A stretch of 64,000 nt of DNA from Chamaecyparis obtusa (taxonomy: Eukaryota; Streptophyta; Pinopsida; Cupressales; Cupressaceae). Below are positions 24,701-35,854 of this stretch, one piece after another (positions within the stretch are counted from its first letter, which is position 1; each line of letters starts with the position of its first letter). The position numbers and the translations under genes are program-made. The notes beneath the pieces are model-generated. The model did not search any database, was not told the origin of the DNA, and was given only the letters and a program-made list of their open reading frames with translations. Location of the stretch: positions 62,001 to 126,000 of the forward strand of contig BSBK01001879.1 in the NCBI GenBank assembly GCA_027943335.1. Reading direction: 5' to 3'.

Positions 24701-25981
24701 AATGCCAAGTCATATTTTGAGATGCTCGTTAATGAGGAGTAGCAGTAAGCTTGAGTTTGATAGACAGATGCATTCATAGTCAACATGTTGATCTTCTACA
24801 TCAGAAGTTTTCAAAGACTTTCATAAGTTAGGGTTTCATCTTCCCCAAATTTCTCTATGAAGAATGAGATAAGCACAATTGTCGAGAGTAAAAATGAAGA
24901 TAAAAAAGTTTGGATTCCATGAGATAGGTGGTATTTAATGCCATCAATGTACATGCTTGATCCCTATAGAGTTTTGAAAACTTCAACATGCCACCTCATG
25001 CCTTCCTTGGTTATTTCATTGTATTGCAAGTGGATGAAATAGTCATGTCGACTTTCTCCACCTTGCATAATTTTACACTTAGAGATTTTCATATAGGTTA
25101 GGAATTAAATAAAGGATATTTGATATTAGATTATCTAATATTAAGTTAATATTGATATTGGCAAGAAAATGTAAAAGGATTTAATTCCTTATTATGAGCT
25201 GAAAGTTGAGGCATTTAGGGGGGAATAAACATAGGCAAATTTTGGGCACATTTTTTTGGCTAAGATTTGGGCAATTTTATGGGACTTGGATTTTCGGATT
25301 TGAGGCTAGGGCAGGATATAAAATTGAATTTTCATGATCAATTAGGGGTTGTGGATTTTGGAGAGAGGGCATATAGTGAACACATTGTTCCTAAGTGCTT
25401 GGAAGGCCATTTTTGTAATCAGTTTTTGTTAGAGTTTGGAGGGAATGAACTAGAGATTTTAATTCATATTTGTGAAGTTGTTTTGATAGGAGATCCTATT
25501 TTCATCTTTTCTAACAAGTGTTCAATTATTTATTATCCAAAGGAAGTGAGTAGATTTCTATTCCTTCTCAAGATAATCAATTGCTTCAAGACCTTGTATG
25601 ATAAATGTATGTTTGTTGATTATCCAAGCTATTTGTGGTAAAACCCTGATATCAGGTTTTGTCGACCTATATGTTGAGTAGAGATTCAAAGTGTTGAGAT
25701 CTTCATTTATGAGTTAGGATTGATGTTTCATCTTTTTTGCAAAGTCTGAAATATTTCTTGGTGTATCACCCTAATCTTTTAGTTATAGTATTATTTTCCC
25801 TTTTCCCAACAAATTGCAGATCAAGAAAGTGATATTCCATATTTTATAGGAACCGACCTAGAATCCAGAGATTCCTCCTTATTCAAAGTCTACCCATAGC
25901 TCGAGGAGGTTTCCATTGTCAAGATAGAATTGTTGTGGAGCCCTAATGCCTGATTTAGGGTGACAATTCTAAGCATCAACA
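21800..25981 (+). repeat. 3' LTR of gypsy G (complete, 4182 bp)
   Basis: Starts TGTTACTC and ends CATCAACA, followed by TTTAC (25982-25986). It is collinear with 3685-7433. It holds a 124-codon open frame at 25267-25641 whose 5' LTR counterpart (about 7040-7414) carries stops and no recognisable domain, so I do not call it a gene. A hairpin-forming insert of about 95 bp lies at 23140-23240. At 4.2 kb the LTR is long even for Tat-type elements. Confidence 0.82.
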
Positions 25982-25986
25982 TTTAC
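25982..25986. repeat. Target-site duplication TTTAC, right copy (gypsy G)
   Basis: Identical to 3680-3684; follows the CA end of the 3' LTR. Confidence 0.8.
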
Positions 25987-26380
25987 CACTCTTCCTCTCA
26001 CCAACACCAATCAATGATAAACATGCCAATACATCTTCTAAAAAATATACCTGCATAAACAACTTGCTATATCTATGCATCAAACATTCCAATCAATATG
26101 ATGTACTTAATGCTTCATTTCTATATCTCATCTGTAATGGTAATCTATTGCTATCAGGTCTATAATCTTAGTGACAATATTCTACATCCTCAAACAAAAT
26201 TTCAACCATAATCCTCATCTATTTTTTCTCTTAAAATCCCCTTTTACAATGATGCAGTATTTATTTTTATCATTCAGTCACCTCTTCAAATTCCATGATC
26301 ACATTTCACCTTCTCTATCAAGCAATTAGAGAAGTTTACTTGTCTAAAAATTGAAACAAAAATTGCTTGATTATCTCTTC
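25987..26380 (-). mobile_element. Probable continuation of fragment D
   Basis: Joining 3684 to 25987 restores the pre-insertion site of gypsy G, so this must be the other half of the sequence interrupted there. It is C- and A-rich without ORFs, like the interior of the copia-type LTR starting at 3171. Where it ends is unclear. Confidence 0.45.
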
Positions 26381-26499
26381 TATACATTATGTCTTCTTCA
26401 TTGAATCTTGTCATTCATCCAATGTGGAAGATGATTTGTACTAACTATTATGAATTAAACCAACACTTCATTTTCTTCAACAACTATTATTTTTTTCTG

Positions 26500-26945
26500 G
26501 GGATGGCTAGTTGTGGGGGAGTGATTAAAGATGAGAATGGAATATGTCTTGTGGTGATGGAAGTCACCTTGGGAAGCTAGAATAACCACCTCATGAAGGC
26601 CATGGGAATTTAGCAAATCTTGGATTGTGGTAGGCATCTTAATTGCAAAATGGTTTGGATAGATGATGATTCTAATACCATAATCAAATGTCTAAAAGGA
26701 GAGAATAGGGCTTCATGAACTATTGAGAATATTATTAACTCTTCAATTACAATTATTCAAACCTTCAATTTTTATTTCATTTCTCATTCATATCTAGAAG
26801 TGAACATTGGTGTTGACTATTTAGCCAATTTGGGGGTCAAATATACTTCTAAACTTACTTGGGTTGGTGATGTGGACCTGCTAAGCAATGTTAAGGCCCT
26901 CCTAAGCCATGATAGAGTGCATTATAAGGTTTACAATTTTTCCAC
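26500..26945 (+). pseudogene. RNase H-like relic (plant LINE/RVT_3 type)
   Basis: From 26503 one frame reads ASCGGVIKDENGICLVVM. After a stop it continues with a WIDDDSNTIIKCLKG block and, after another stop, NIGVDYLANLGVKY. This resembles the RVT_3 RNase H found in plant non-LTR elements and free plant RNase H-like proteins. The N-terminal FDGA motif with the first catalytic Asp is missing, and at least three in-frame stops occur. It could be the 3' end of a LINE ORF2 or part of the same unit as the ORF starting at 27232. Confidence 0.5.
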
Positions 26946-27231
26946 TTTTTTCAATGATTAGGAGAAATGATAGGTTCATTATGGTGAATTATGACAAGTG
27001 TTCGATCTCTTGGTTGGCACTTGATGTCAAAAACTACTTGCAGGCATTCTAGGTACCATAATGCCTTATTTGGGCCTTTTTATGCTGGATTTTGTTTATC
27101 CCTCATCAAAGCTTGTAGAACCTAGTTGATCGAAAAATGCATGGAAACATAAAAAGAGTGGAACTGATTACTTGTGATGAATGGAAGGATAATTAGATAG
27201 TGTTTTACATATCTTATAGAGAGGAGAGGTA

Positions 27232-28770
27232 ATGGATTATTTGGAAATATTGCATTGGAGGAATACTTTTGTTACTAAAACCTTTTCAAAATATTGGAAG
27301 GATGGAAAAATACATCTTTTGGGAAGGCTAGTTAATGTGGATGTGGGTGTTATTATTGAGATAAAAGGCCTTCCAATGGAGAGTATAAACTTCTATAGAG
27401 ACATGAATCTCTTAGATGAACCGGTTTAAAAGTTTTCTAAATATACCGATGAGAAGTAAAAGATGATATAAGTCAATAAGATCTTTTATGTTCCCAAGAA
27501 GATAAAATTGGTTTGGAGGGAAGTGCTTAAGGTGGTGATGTAGTATTTTATTCTTGATGGCCTATTCAATAGGGTTTACATCTATCATTTTATACTTCTG
27601 AATCATTTTAAGAAAGTTGTGAAGGTTTCTTTCCCTTTCTACTTTCTCTTATCACTAAAAGCTAACATTCTGGATCACAGAGAGAACTCTAGGGGTAACC
27701 TGGTCCTCTATGAGGTCCTTATTCTTATTATCCATGAGTACTTTAAGGTTAATTCTATTGAACACCATACCATTTTCATTTCTGAGTCTAATGATGATGG
27801 GGTGGGTAGTGAGGATTCGAGGGATGAAGGATGGGATAATGATGTGGGTGAGGATGTTAGGGCTTCTCCTCCTCAGAAGAAACCCAAATTGGGTTGAAAA
27901 TATCCTATTTATAGTGAGTGTAAAGATAAGGACAAGGCCCAGGCCCCCCCCCCCCCCCCCTTGATTTGGCCTCCAAGAGTGGGGGAAAGCCTAATTTGAC
28001 TCTTGGTAAAGGTAAAGGTGTTGCTTTTGAGACCCCATCTATGTTTGATAACCAGGATAATATGACTTCCCCTTTTCTATTTCAGGACTTTGTTAGTGAG
28101 GAGTAGGAGACCAATAGTGTCATGGATCTTGATGAATCTGACTTTTAACTAGGTAAGGAGATCCATATTGAAGGTTTAGATATAGCTAGAGAAGGTGACA
28201 TGGACTTCTACAAATTATTTAGGTGGGCCTTTCATTAGATAAAAGGTCTTAATATCAAATAGAGGGATCTATCGAGAAAGATGGGTGTGCTTGAGTTCAC
28301 TAGGTTTTTTAAGGACACTACTAAGATCCCTATTGCCAAGGAGCTCCAGATGGAAGATGATAAAAATTCTCTCACCGATTACATCTCTCAAACTATTAAG
28401 AGTATGGAAGATGTGTAAAGGGACTGTGACTCTAAAGTTGGTGAGATGGATGGTAAAATGCATAAAATGGAGTCCACTCTAAAAAATATTATGGTGCAAA
28501 TTCATAAGGTTTTAAAGTCTTTAGTTGAGAATATGAGAGCTTTGGTTGCTAAATTGGAGCACATGAACCAAGAAAAATCCATTGTTGAGTTGGACTTTGA
28601 AAAGGATATTTGCTAGGAGACTCCTAGTGACCAAGAAAACACACTTGGGAAAATACAAATAAGAAGTCACATAATCCTCCTTAAGACATTGAGGATCTTA
28701 AGAAGGTTGTTGATAACATGAATCAGCTGGAGTTGGAGGCTATTGAGCTACAAAAGAATATGACTTGAAT
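27232..28770 (+). pseudogene. Relic ORF of an unclassified repeat, acidic and coiled-coil C-terminus
   Basis: A broken frame begins MDYLEILHWRNTFVTK and continues (KDGKIHLLGRLVNVDVG, GLPMESINFYRD) to about 27430. It resumes at 27619-27897 (LYEVLILIIHEYFK), followed by an acidic Asp/Glu/Ser segment ending PPQKKPKLG. Beyond a C-homopolymer (27943-27961) come more acidic segments and a probable coiled coil (about 28280-28610: KMHKMESTL...VENMRALVAKLEHMN). Many stops and frame changes occur. I do not recognise a domain and assign no function. It follows the RNase H relic in the same orientation by about 290 bp, so both may belong to one element. Confidence 0.45.
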
Positions 28771-31700
28771 TTACTTTTTGTTACGATTCTGCTCTATCTT
28801 TTTGTAAGTTTTTTGCTAGCCTTTCTCTTTGTGCTGGTCTCTGGTTGTTTCCTTTCTTATGCTAAAGTTCTTTTCTATATACTCTTGGTCTAGTTTGGAT
28901 GTTTCCATGCTTTAATGCTTATCTTTAAGTAATTCTATTGTAAATGGTTTCAGGTCCCTTCAAAACCTATTTTTTCCTTAATAAAAAATAACTATTGTTT
29001 TGTAATACAAAATTATTTGTCCTATCACTGCCCTATTTACGTTCTTATTTCCTGAATTTAATTTTTCCTTCATTCCCTATTTTGGAGTCAAAGTATGGTC
29101 AAGGCTTTAATTTCTTTTGAAATGGTGATAAAATACTTATCTTTCTTTGATGAACTCTTCACATCAAAATGTGGAAAATATTCTAACCAATTATCATCGA
29201 CTTACCTTTTATTTCTTTTATCCTTAAAATCAGGCCCACCATCACTGATTCACATTTTAAATTTTTCAAAAAAGCTTCTTCTAAGCAAAATGTCGATGTT
29301 GTCATAATTTCACAACCTCCCCTTTTGAGATACTTTCAACTTTGTAATATGACGAAAGTAATTTGTGATACATATTTATCTTTTTTGTTGAACCTTCATA
29401 TTCATTAAATGTCATGGAAAATATTCTATCCAATAAGCATTAAATTTTCCTTTAATGCTTCCATCCATGAACTTAGACCCACCACCAACGCCAATTTGTT
29501 CTTTACACTACTATATTTGACCTCATTTTTCTACCATAATTTTTGACAATCAATTAAAAAGGTTTAGGTTCATCGGATTATAGAAGGAAAAATTCCTTTT
29601 TTTTCAATCCATGTCCATGTTAGTCAAAATTTTGACCAATACCATGTAGGTCAAAATTTTGACCAACACGGGCGTAACTTTAAAAAGAAAAAAGATTTTG
29701 TATCTCATTTCATTGTTTGGTTTTCACTTGGAGCACGTGAAGGAGCTGGAGCATGTGATTGTTTGAATTGTTATTTGGTGAGAGTTTTAGGAGGACCACC
29801 TACCTGCGAGGGTTTCCATTGTGATTTGGTGTAAAAGGAGGACTGCCTGTAAGGGTTTTCTTACTCTGCATTTATCTGGCATTGTTTTATTGATTACCTA
29901 CTTAGGGCCTATGAGCAATGTGTCAGGGCATCATGTATTTGGTATTTGCTAGGTTGTTTATATATCATGCCTTGTCAATTTGTGAAGTGAGTGGATAGAT
30001 TGAACATCTCTGCAAGTTTAACCTTCGATGCATCCATGGTTTTGAAGCTCATTTGTTAGTTCTACAAACATTTTATTGAAACTTTTGTGCTATGCCCGCG
30101 AGATACTAAACTCTCTGTCAGACCGGCCTAGAAACTCCTCAATCGACTTTGTCATGGAGAGTGTGCCTTGACTTGCAATTTCTCCATTGGTCTCCAATAC
30201 CATTAGGTGACAAGCAAGCCAAGGAAATGAATTTTAATAACCCAAGTGCTCAGATTTGGGGCAAGTAGCTACGCTGCTTCAAGATTGATGCTCTAGTTAG
30301 ATATATGCTATGTGTTTAACCAACAAAGTAAGAAAATGCTTGCAGTGGCATCCTAGCAATAATCTGGATATATCCTAAATTGAGACTGTTTGCAAACCAG
30401 AACTCATAAACAAAAACATGACCATCAATTTTCGATGCCTCAAACACCCATCTGTTACACTATTCAATCCTTTAAGGGACCCAATACATTCCACTATGAA
30501 ACTCTTTCAACCAAAACCAATATCATTCATTGTTATGTTATTCACAAAAGATATCAAAAATCGATAGCAGGAATATATATAAACTCAATTAATAATGAGT
30601 TCTTGAAAACTATTTTTTTAAAACTGTTGAAGACATCAATGCTTTCTTGGCTTACCAAACGATTTCAAAACATTTCTCTATCAACAAAACTGATTACTAT
30701 CCTCCCCTATGAGACTATCATAAAGAGACTAATAACCCAAAAACCATTCCTTATGGGACTGTCATGAAACAAAATAGATCATTTATATTTCTTTGCACAA
30801 TAATAATAAAGAGAAGTCGATTCATTAACATGGTTATGTTCTTTGTAACAGAGATAAAAAATTGCCAATAGGGAATACATAAAGCTTAATTAAAATACAT
30901 TTCATTCATACTCAAGGTAGACAAAACATTCATGGCTCTTTGGCTAAAGGCCAGAGAGCCTGATACTATTCCACAATTATTACTCTCTTGCCCATTCTAT
31001 TGTCTGTCAACTCTCTATAACTATCCTCCTCTCTATTACATAGTGTAGTCTATTTAAGACCATATTGGACCATTACAAAATGGTTTTTCTTCCATGACCA
31101 TTCATATTCCTATTTAGAATTTTTCTTACAAATATCCCATATTCTCTTTGTCGAATCATTATAATGTAATTTAACCAATATACCATGGTTCTAACACTTT
31201 AATGAATATATCCTTTCTTGACATGACTTAAATGATGTGAAATTTGAAGCTGGAGGTGGTGCCCCTACACCACATTCCATGTGTTACAGTGGTCAGAGGT
31301 CATGGAATGACCATATTCAATTGGAAACTCGCAAAACTGTCAAAGGAATGGCTGAAACTACTCTGCCAGTAAGAATTAATTGAGTAAAAATACAATACAA
31401 ACCTCACAAATGCATAGATGTGGTTTAGGATCAATATCTAACTATTCCAAATGCATTGAAATGTAAGACAATGACAAAATGAATCCAAAATCACTCTAAG
31501 AACTCAAGGAAATTGCATTTGAAAGAAGTTTATTTATCAAAAACTCAGTACAGTCCATACACCAGGCCTCTTCTACCGTACAATGAAACTTTGGCATATT
31601 TGATGGACTCCTAGAAACTACCCCAACTGATCTCAATTTTTTCAATGGATTATTTTCCACTAAAACATAACAAAATCCAATTCCCTCCATTTTCTAATAA

Positions 31701-32328
31701 CCGTTGCATTTCAAATTTTTGAATTTGCAACATTACAAATTTGGAGTTTTTGAAACTTTTAAAGATAATGAAGCCTTAAGAATTTGAAATGTGACCCAAA
31801 TGAACTTATTAGGCATTATTAAAATCAAATCTAAACTATTATAAACTTGTAACACCAAATACCATCCTAGGCTCTTATTTTCATCCTAAGGCCTATTAGG
31901 CCTTTTAAGACTTATTACATATTTGCCATTTGCATTCCATGGAATGACCTTATAGGCCATTATAGGTGCTAATATATTCCAATTGATTTCTTTAGATGTC
32001 ATTAGGTGCATGGTTGTCATTATGGACTCCTATTAGTCTTTGGATGTTCTAGGTGCCCTTGCACCATGTTCGCCACCTTTGAAAGGATTCTTGTCCTAAG
32101 AATCAGTCCTGGCATTGGATGTTTGAGTCTGAACCTATACTTTAGGAATATGGTGCCTTGATAGTTGGTTCTTTCTACCCACTGGATGTCCACATTTGAA
32201 CATGGTTGTTTATTGGCTGACCTTCAAATGGACACTTGACTGTACCTATTTGAAAAATCCCAAAAGTTTGCATTTCTAGGACTGTGTAGCATTGTCCTAT
32301 TCAATCCTTTGTCCTTTTCTTCCCAAAC
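28771..32328. other. Non-coding stretch with diverged duplications
   Basis: I see no gene. Near 28975-28990 a TTAATAAAAAATAA sequence could be a poly(A)/3' end of the preceding relic. Segments around 29120-29270 and 29360-29490 look like a diverged duplication (shared GTGGAAAATATTCTA-like and GCCCACCATCA-like blocks). Two 14-bp palindromes lie at 29623-29636 and 29650-29663. The 125-codon ORF at 30390-30767 is low-complexity and has no domain. Confidence 0.4.
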
Positions 32329-33173
32329 CTATTTTGTCCTTCCTCCTCTTCCCCTCATTGAAGAACCTCCTCTATTGCTACTATTTTGTCTTTCACTTTT
32401 CCTCTTCAATTTCTCCTCTATTCTAAGGGCCAAGTGGTAACATTCCTTCACACTTCTAGGGTTAGAAGCCACAAATTCATCTTGGATGTTAAATCTTAAA
32501 CCACCTAAATATCTAGCAACCTTAACAACTTCATCTTCTTCCAATCCTGACCTTATACTTAGTTTATAGAATTCATCTGTATATGCTTTAACATCTAAAT
32601 CTCTTTGTTTTAAACTTTGCATTCTTTTATGCATTTGTACATCAAAGTCTTTAGGAAGAAAGTTACCTTTTAGTTTTTCTATCATCCTATCCTAAGAGAC
32701 AATCTTTGGCTTACCTCTTCTCCTTTTATCTACCTCCTCATGATCCCACCATAGGAGTGCATTCCCTTTGAGTTTTTTTTTTCCAATCTGGCCCTTTGAT
32801 CTTCCGGTACCTCTTCACCTTCAAAGTATGCAACCATTGATGCAATCCAGTCCAAAAGCTCTTTTTCTTTTAGACTTCCATCATACATAGGGATATCTCC
32901 CCTCACCTTATGCTTCTCAATCTTCATAGCCTTGATTATCTTGATAGTCCTCTGCTCTTCAAGATCTATTTGTTCCTCTTCTTCCTCTCCTTCTCCTTCC
33001 TTATGGGTTTCTTCATCTTCCTCACTATCAACACCTTCATTTGTTGTTCTTCTTTGATTGGATTCCAGTACTTCAAGCCTGGCCAAAAGTGCATTGTAAG
33101 ATTCCTGCAACCTTGTGCTCTTCTCCTTCAACTCCTAGATCTCCCTAGCAGTACCTGCATTCCATGGAGGCAT
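32329..33173 (-). pseudogene. Gypsy gag fragment (minus strand)
   Basis: Begins with an ATG at 33173 (MPPWNAGTARE, then a stop). It continues through a coiled-coil and acidic segment (a run rich in Glu near 32960-33010) to PMYDGSLKEKELLDWI, HSYGGIMRR and, in the next segment, MIEKLKGNFLPKDFDVQM...LSIRSGLEEDEVVKVARYLGGL. These are typical of gypsy gag capsid regions, especially chromoviruses. It ends in an Arg/Gly/Ser-rich stretch (RGGSSMRGRGG) before any zinc knuckle; what follows at lower coordinates is not gag. A TGGTGCC motif at about 33226-33232 on minus could be a primer-binding site. Confidence 0.7.
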
Positions 33174-33241
33174 TTTCACAAAAAATAGTCAAACTTCTTT
33201 AGCAAAGTGTTCCTCTATCCCTCTAAGGCACCATTTGTTTT

Positions 33242-33763
33242 AGATAATTTAATTATAACTTTGGTTGTGTTAACAAAACTATGTTGACTTTATTTTGTAG
33301 TTGTTTAACATGAGATTTTGTAGATTAATAGGAGTTCACAGATATTAGTGTGCGATAGTTGCCCATCTATAGCTAGTGAGATGCGCATAGCTCATGTACC
33401 TCATGCTAGTGTGCTTGGATACCTTGTATACACTATTTTTCATTAGGCTAGACATTATCCAAATAGTGAGTATTTATAGAAAGTGCTATAACACACAGGC
33501 GGTCCTCCTTTTACACCAATTAATAATAGTGACAACCCTCACAGGCGGTTGGATAATGTCTAGTCTAATCCAAGCACACTAGCATGAGGTACATGAGTTA
33601 TGTTCATCTCACTATATATAGATGGGCATTAATTCTCAATTGAATGATACAAACCCATAAAAATGTGAACTCCTATTAATCCACAAACTCTCATGTTAAA
33701 CAACTACAAAATAAAGTCAACATAGTTCCTTTAACACAACCAAAGTTAAAAATTAAATTATTC
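33242..33763. repeat. Large inverted repeat, arms about 215 bp, spacer about 90 bp
   Basis: The left arm (33242-33460) is the reverse complement of the right arm (33551-33763) with modest mismatches and a few indels. Matching landmarks: TTTGGTTGTGTTAA, AGTTGTTTAACATGAGA, ATTAATAGGAGTTCACA and ACCTCATGCTAGTGTGCTTGGAT. No coding capacity. Transcription would give a long hairpin. Alternatives are a MITE/foldback element or two inverted LTR fragments; the left edge coincides with the expected 5' LTR end of the adjacent gag fragment. Confidence 0.8.
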
Positions 33764-33910
33764 GAAAAAGGTTTTTTTTTTTGAGTTAATTAGTTTATGT
33801 AAATCTGTTTCAGCAATAGGTGATGAACATTCATATTTTCCTAAGCAGTAATTTGAGCATTCCTACCACACATATACTATTGTGAAAATCATCACAAGTC
33901 CATTTGTTGC

Positions 33911-34127
33911 GAGAGAGAGAGAGAGAGATAGAGAGGAATGATGAGGATATTGATGCTTTGCTTACTATCCTTTAACTTAGAAAAATGAGCAAGAAACCAA
34001 AAAAGAAATGATTAGCAAAAAATGTTAATTACAATCATTTCTTTTTTGGTTTCTTGCTCATTTTTCTAAGATAACGGCTAAGCAGAGCATCAATATCCTT
34101 GTCATCCCCCTCCTCTCTCTCTCTCCC
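33911..34127. repeat. Second inverted repeat, arms about 100 bp, with GA/CT ends
   Basis: The left arm 33911-34013 starts with a (GA)n run and reads ...GATATTGATGCT...AAAAATGAGCAAGAAACC. The right arm 34033-34127 is its reverse complement and ends with a (CT)n run. The loop is about 20 bp. The structure resembles a foldback MITE. It lies only about 150 bp from the first inverted repeat. Confidence 0.8.
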
Positions 34128-34340
34128 CTACTAGTCCTTTGACATGTATTAAACAAAATTGAATTTTCAGCATATTATTATCATTCTATTTCTTTGTTGT
34201 AAACATGCCATTGGTTCAGTTTTGTAATTTTTTTGTGTTAAATGCATTTAAAATAAAGGTCTAATTTTGTAGACTACTGATGCAAAGCCCTCTACTATCA
34301 CCTTAAATAGGCCAACACAACTTGAGGATTCAACAAGAAA

Positions 34341-34765
34341 CTTAAATGGAATACACCAAGAAGTACCAAATGATGAATGCTAAATTATTGTAATGGCAAA
34401 GCAATATCAGAATCGCCCATTTCTAGAACTTGATTTTTCTATAGTCCTAATGATTTTTCTTATTTCTTGAACATTGTTGACATACTTAAATGGAATACAC
34501 AATACCAAATGATGAATGCTCAATTTTTGTAATGGAAAAGCAATGTCAGAATCGTCCATTTCTAGAACTTGATTTTTCTATAGTCATAATAATTTTTCTT
34601 ATTTCTTGAACATTGTTGACATACTTAAATGGAATACACCAAATGATGAATGCTCAATTGTTGTAATGGCAAAGCATCATAACTGTCCATTTCTAAAATT
34701 TGATTTTGTATAGTCTTAATTATTTTTCTATAGTCCTAATGATTTTGAAAATTGTTGACATAGAC
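34341..34765. repeat. Three-copy tandem repeat, unit about 140 bp
   Basis: Copies begin with CTTAAATGGAATACAC at 34341, 34485 and 34624, giving periods of 144 and 139 bp. Shared landmarks are CAAATGATGAATGCT, TCCATTTCTAGAACTTGATTTT and ATTGTTGACATA. The third copy is shortened and internally rearranged. Confidence 0.85.
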
Positions 34766-35854
34766 TGTTTCTTTTTTTATTATAATATAAATGATTTTTC
34801 TATAGTCGTAATGATTTTTTTTATTTCTTGTCTTTTGTTCCTTTTTTATTTCCTATGTCTATGCTTCATGATAGGACTTTGTCACCTTCTTTTGATGGTA
34901 TATTTCATTCACTCTGTGTGGAATACTATTTTGTTCACTATTTTATTTCAGTTTGATATTTCTTTCATTTTTCACATACACAAAGACTACACATGTTGAT
35001 AAAAAAATGAGCTATTTGATTTATGTTTACTTTTCATTATTGAAAATGGTTAATATTTCTAATGGTACTCCTTGGTGTAGAAACTTCAACCAATATTGCA
35101 TCGAAAAATGGTGCAAAATGTACTAGTGTTAACTTTTCCAAGTGGCAAAATTTTTTGTAGGAGCCACCTCAGGTCGTAGTTTTGCTAACTTAGTTTTATG
35201 ATAATATAGTACTCTTGCGAGATAGCGATGACTTTTATAAATTTATTAAAATGTCTTATGGGACCCACCATTAATTCATTGTTTCACCAAATGAATTTTA
35301 TAAGGATATAGAGATAGGTTGTGAAATAGCAACATTATGTTGACTTTATACTCCCATCGCTTTTGATCACTATCACCAATTATCTTATTCCTATCACCCG
35401 AGTGATAGGAACTGAACTTTGTTGTAAACCATTTAGTGAAGCATGTATCTTTGTATCACCACAAGCTCTCTTTTAAAATCTCCTGCAAATATCCTTACAT
35501 GTTAGTACACTCTAATCACTCTTCTAAAATATATCACCTTTAGAATGAGTCAACAACTATCATGACCATAGCAGTAAACTCCCCCTTTGGAAATGCCTAA
35601 TCTAGTTAACACCATCAAATATATAAAATTATCTTGCTAATCATGCATAACATATTGTTCCTACAACATTCATAGCACACTTCAACATCCACGAAGTTAA
35701 AAACCCTTTTGACATCAATGAAAAAATGCCAAAGCTAACAATATGTACCTGAATTACCAAAATTGTTTGTGCATTGGGATCCATGCCTTGGGTTCTGCAC
35801 TCTATTTTTCACCTTTCAAATTTTCTAATATTTTGTGCCTCAAAAAATGTGCAG
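34766..35854. other. Non-coding stretch before the copia C gag, with a possible LTR end
   Basis: No gene seen. At 35572-35573 a CA is followed after seven bases by CCCCCTTTGG, which on minus reads as a polypurine tract next to an LTR start TGCTATGG. This could be the other end of the minus-strand element whose LTR end lies at 3171 (fragment D). Part of the right side should be the remaining leader of element C, but I cannot place the junction. Confidence 0.35.

Larger units (their letters stand above)
3685..25981 (+). mobile_element. Ty3/gypsy element G, Tat-like with two RNase H domains
   Basis: The element has direct LTRs from 3685 and from 21800 to 25981, flanked by TTTAC. Its internal remnant (17744-21799) encodes, on +, an archaeal-type RNase H, reverse transcriptase, a degenerate gypsy RNase H, and integrase with a zinc-binding domain, then a short C-terminal tail. 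An additional RNase H is known from the plant Tat/Ogre group of Ty3/gypsy elements, so I place G there or nearby. The end of the 5' LTR, the primer-binding site, gag and protease are gone. Copia array A interrupts the 5' LTR at 7434, and the deletion joins A to G's pol at about 17743. In the first 138 or so aligned bases the two LTRs differ at three positions by my hand alignment; differences look denser further in. Confidence 0.82.

Noticed and set aside
25267..25641. 124-codon ORF in the gypsy G 3' LTR
   Set aside because: The equivalent 5' LTR stretch (about 7040-7414) has stops, and no domain is recognisable. Kept only as a point to test.
30390..30767. 125-codon ORF on + at 30390-30767
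   Set aside because: No domain, biased composition (Ile, Thr, Lys, Ser), and neighbouring sequence looks like diverged repeats.
32329..33173. Gag of the chromovirus at 58-61 kb moved to 32-33 kb
   Set aside because: It is a separate locus 25 kb away in another context, and the chromovirus's own gag is expected to the right of copia B. Family identity cannot be tested here.
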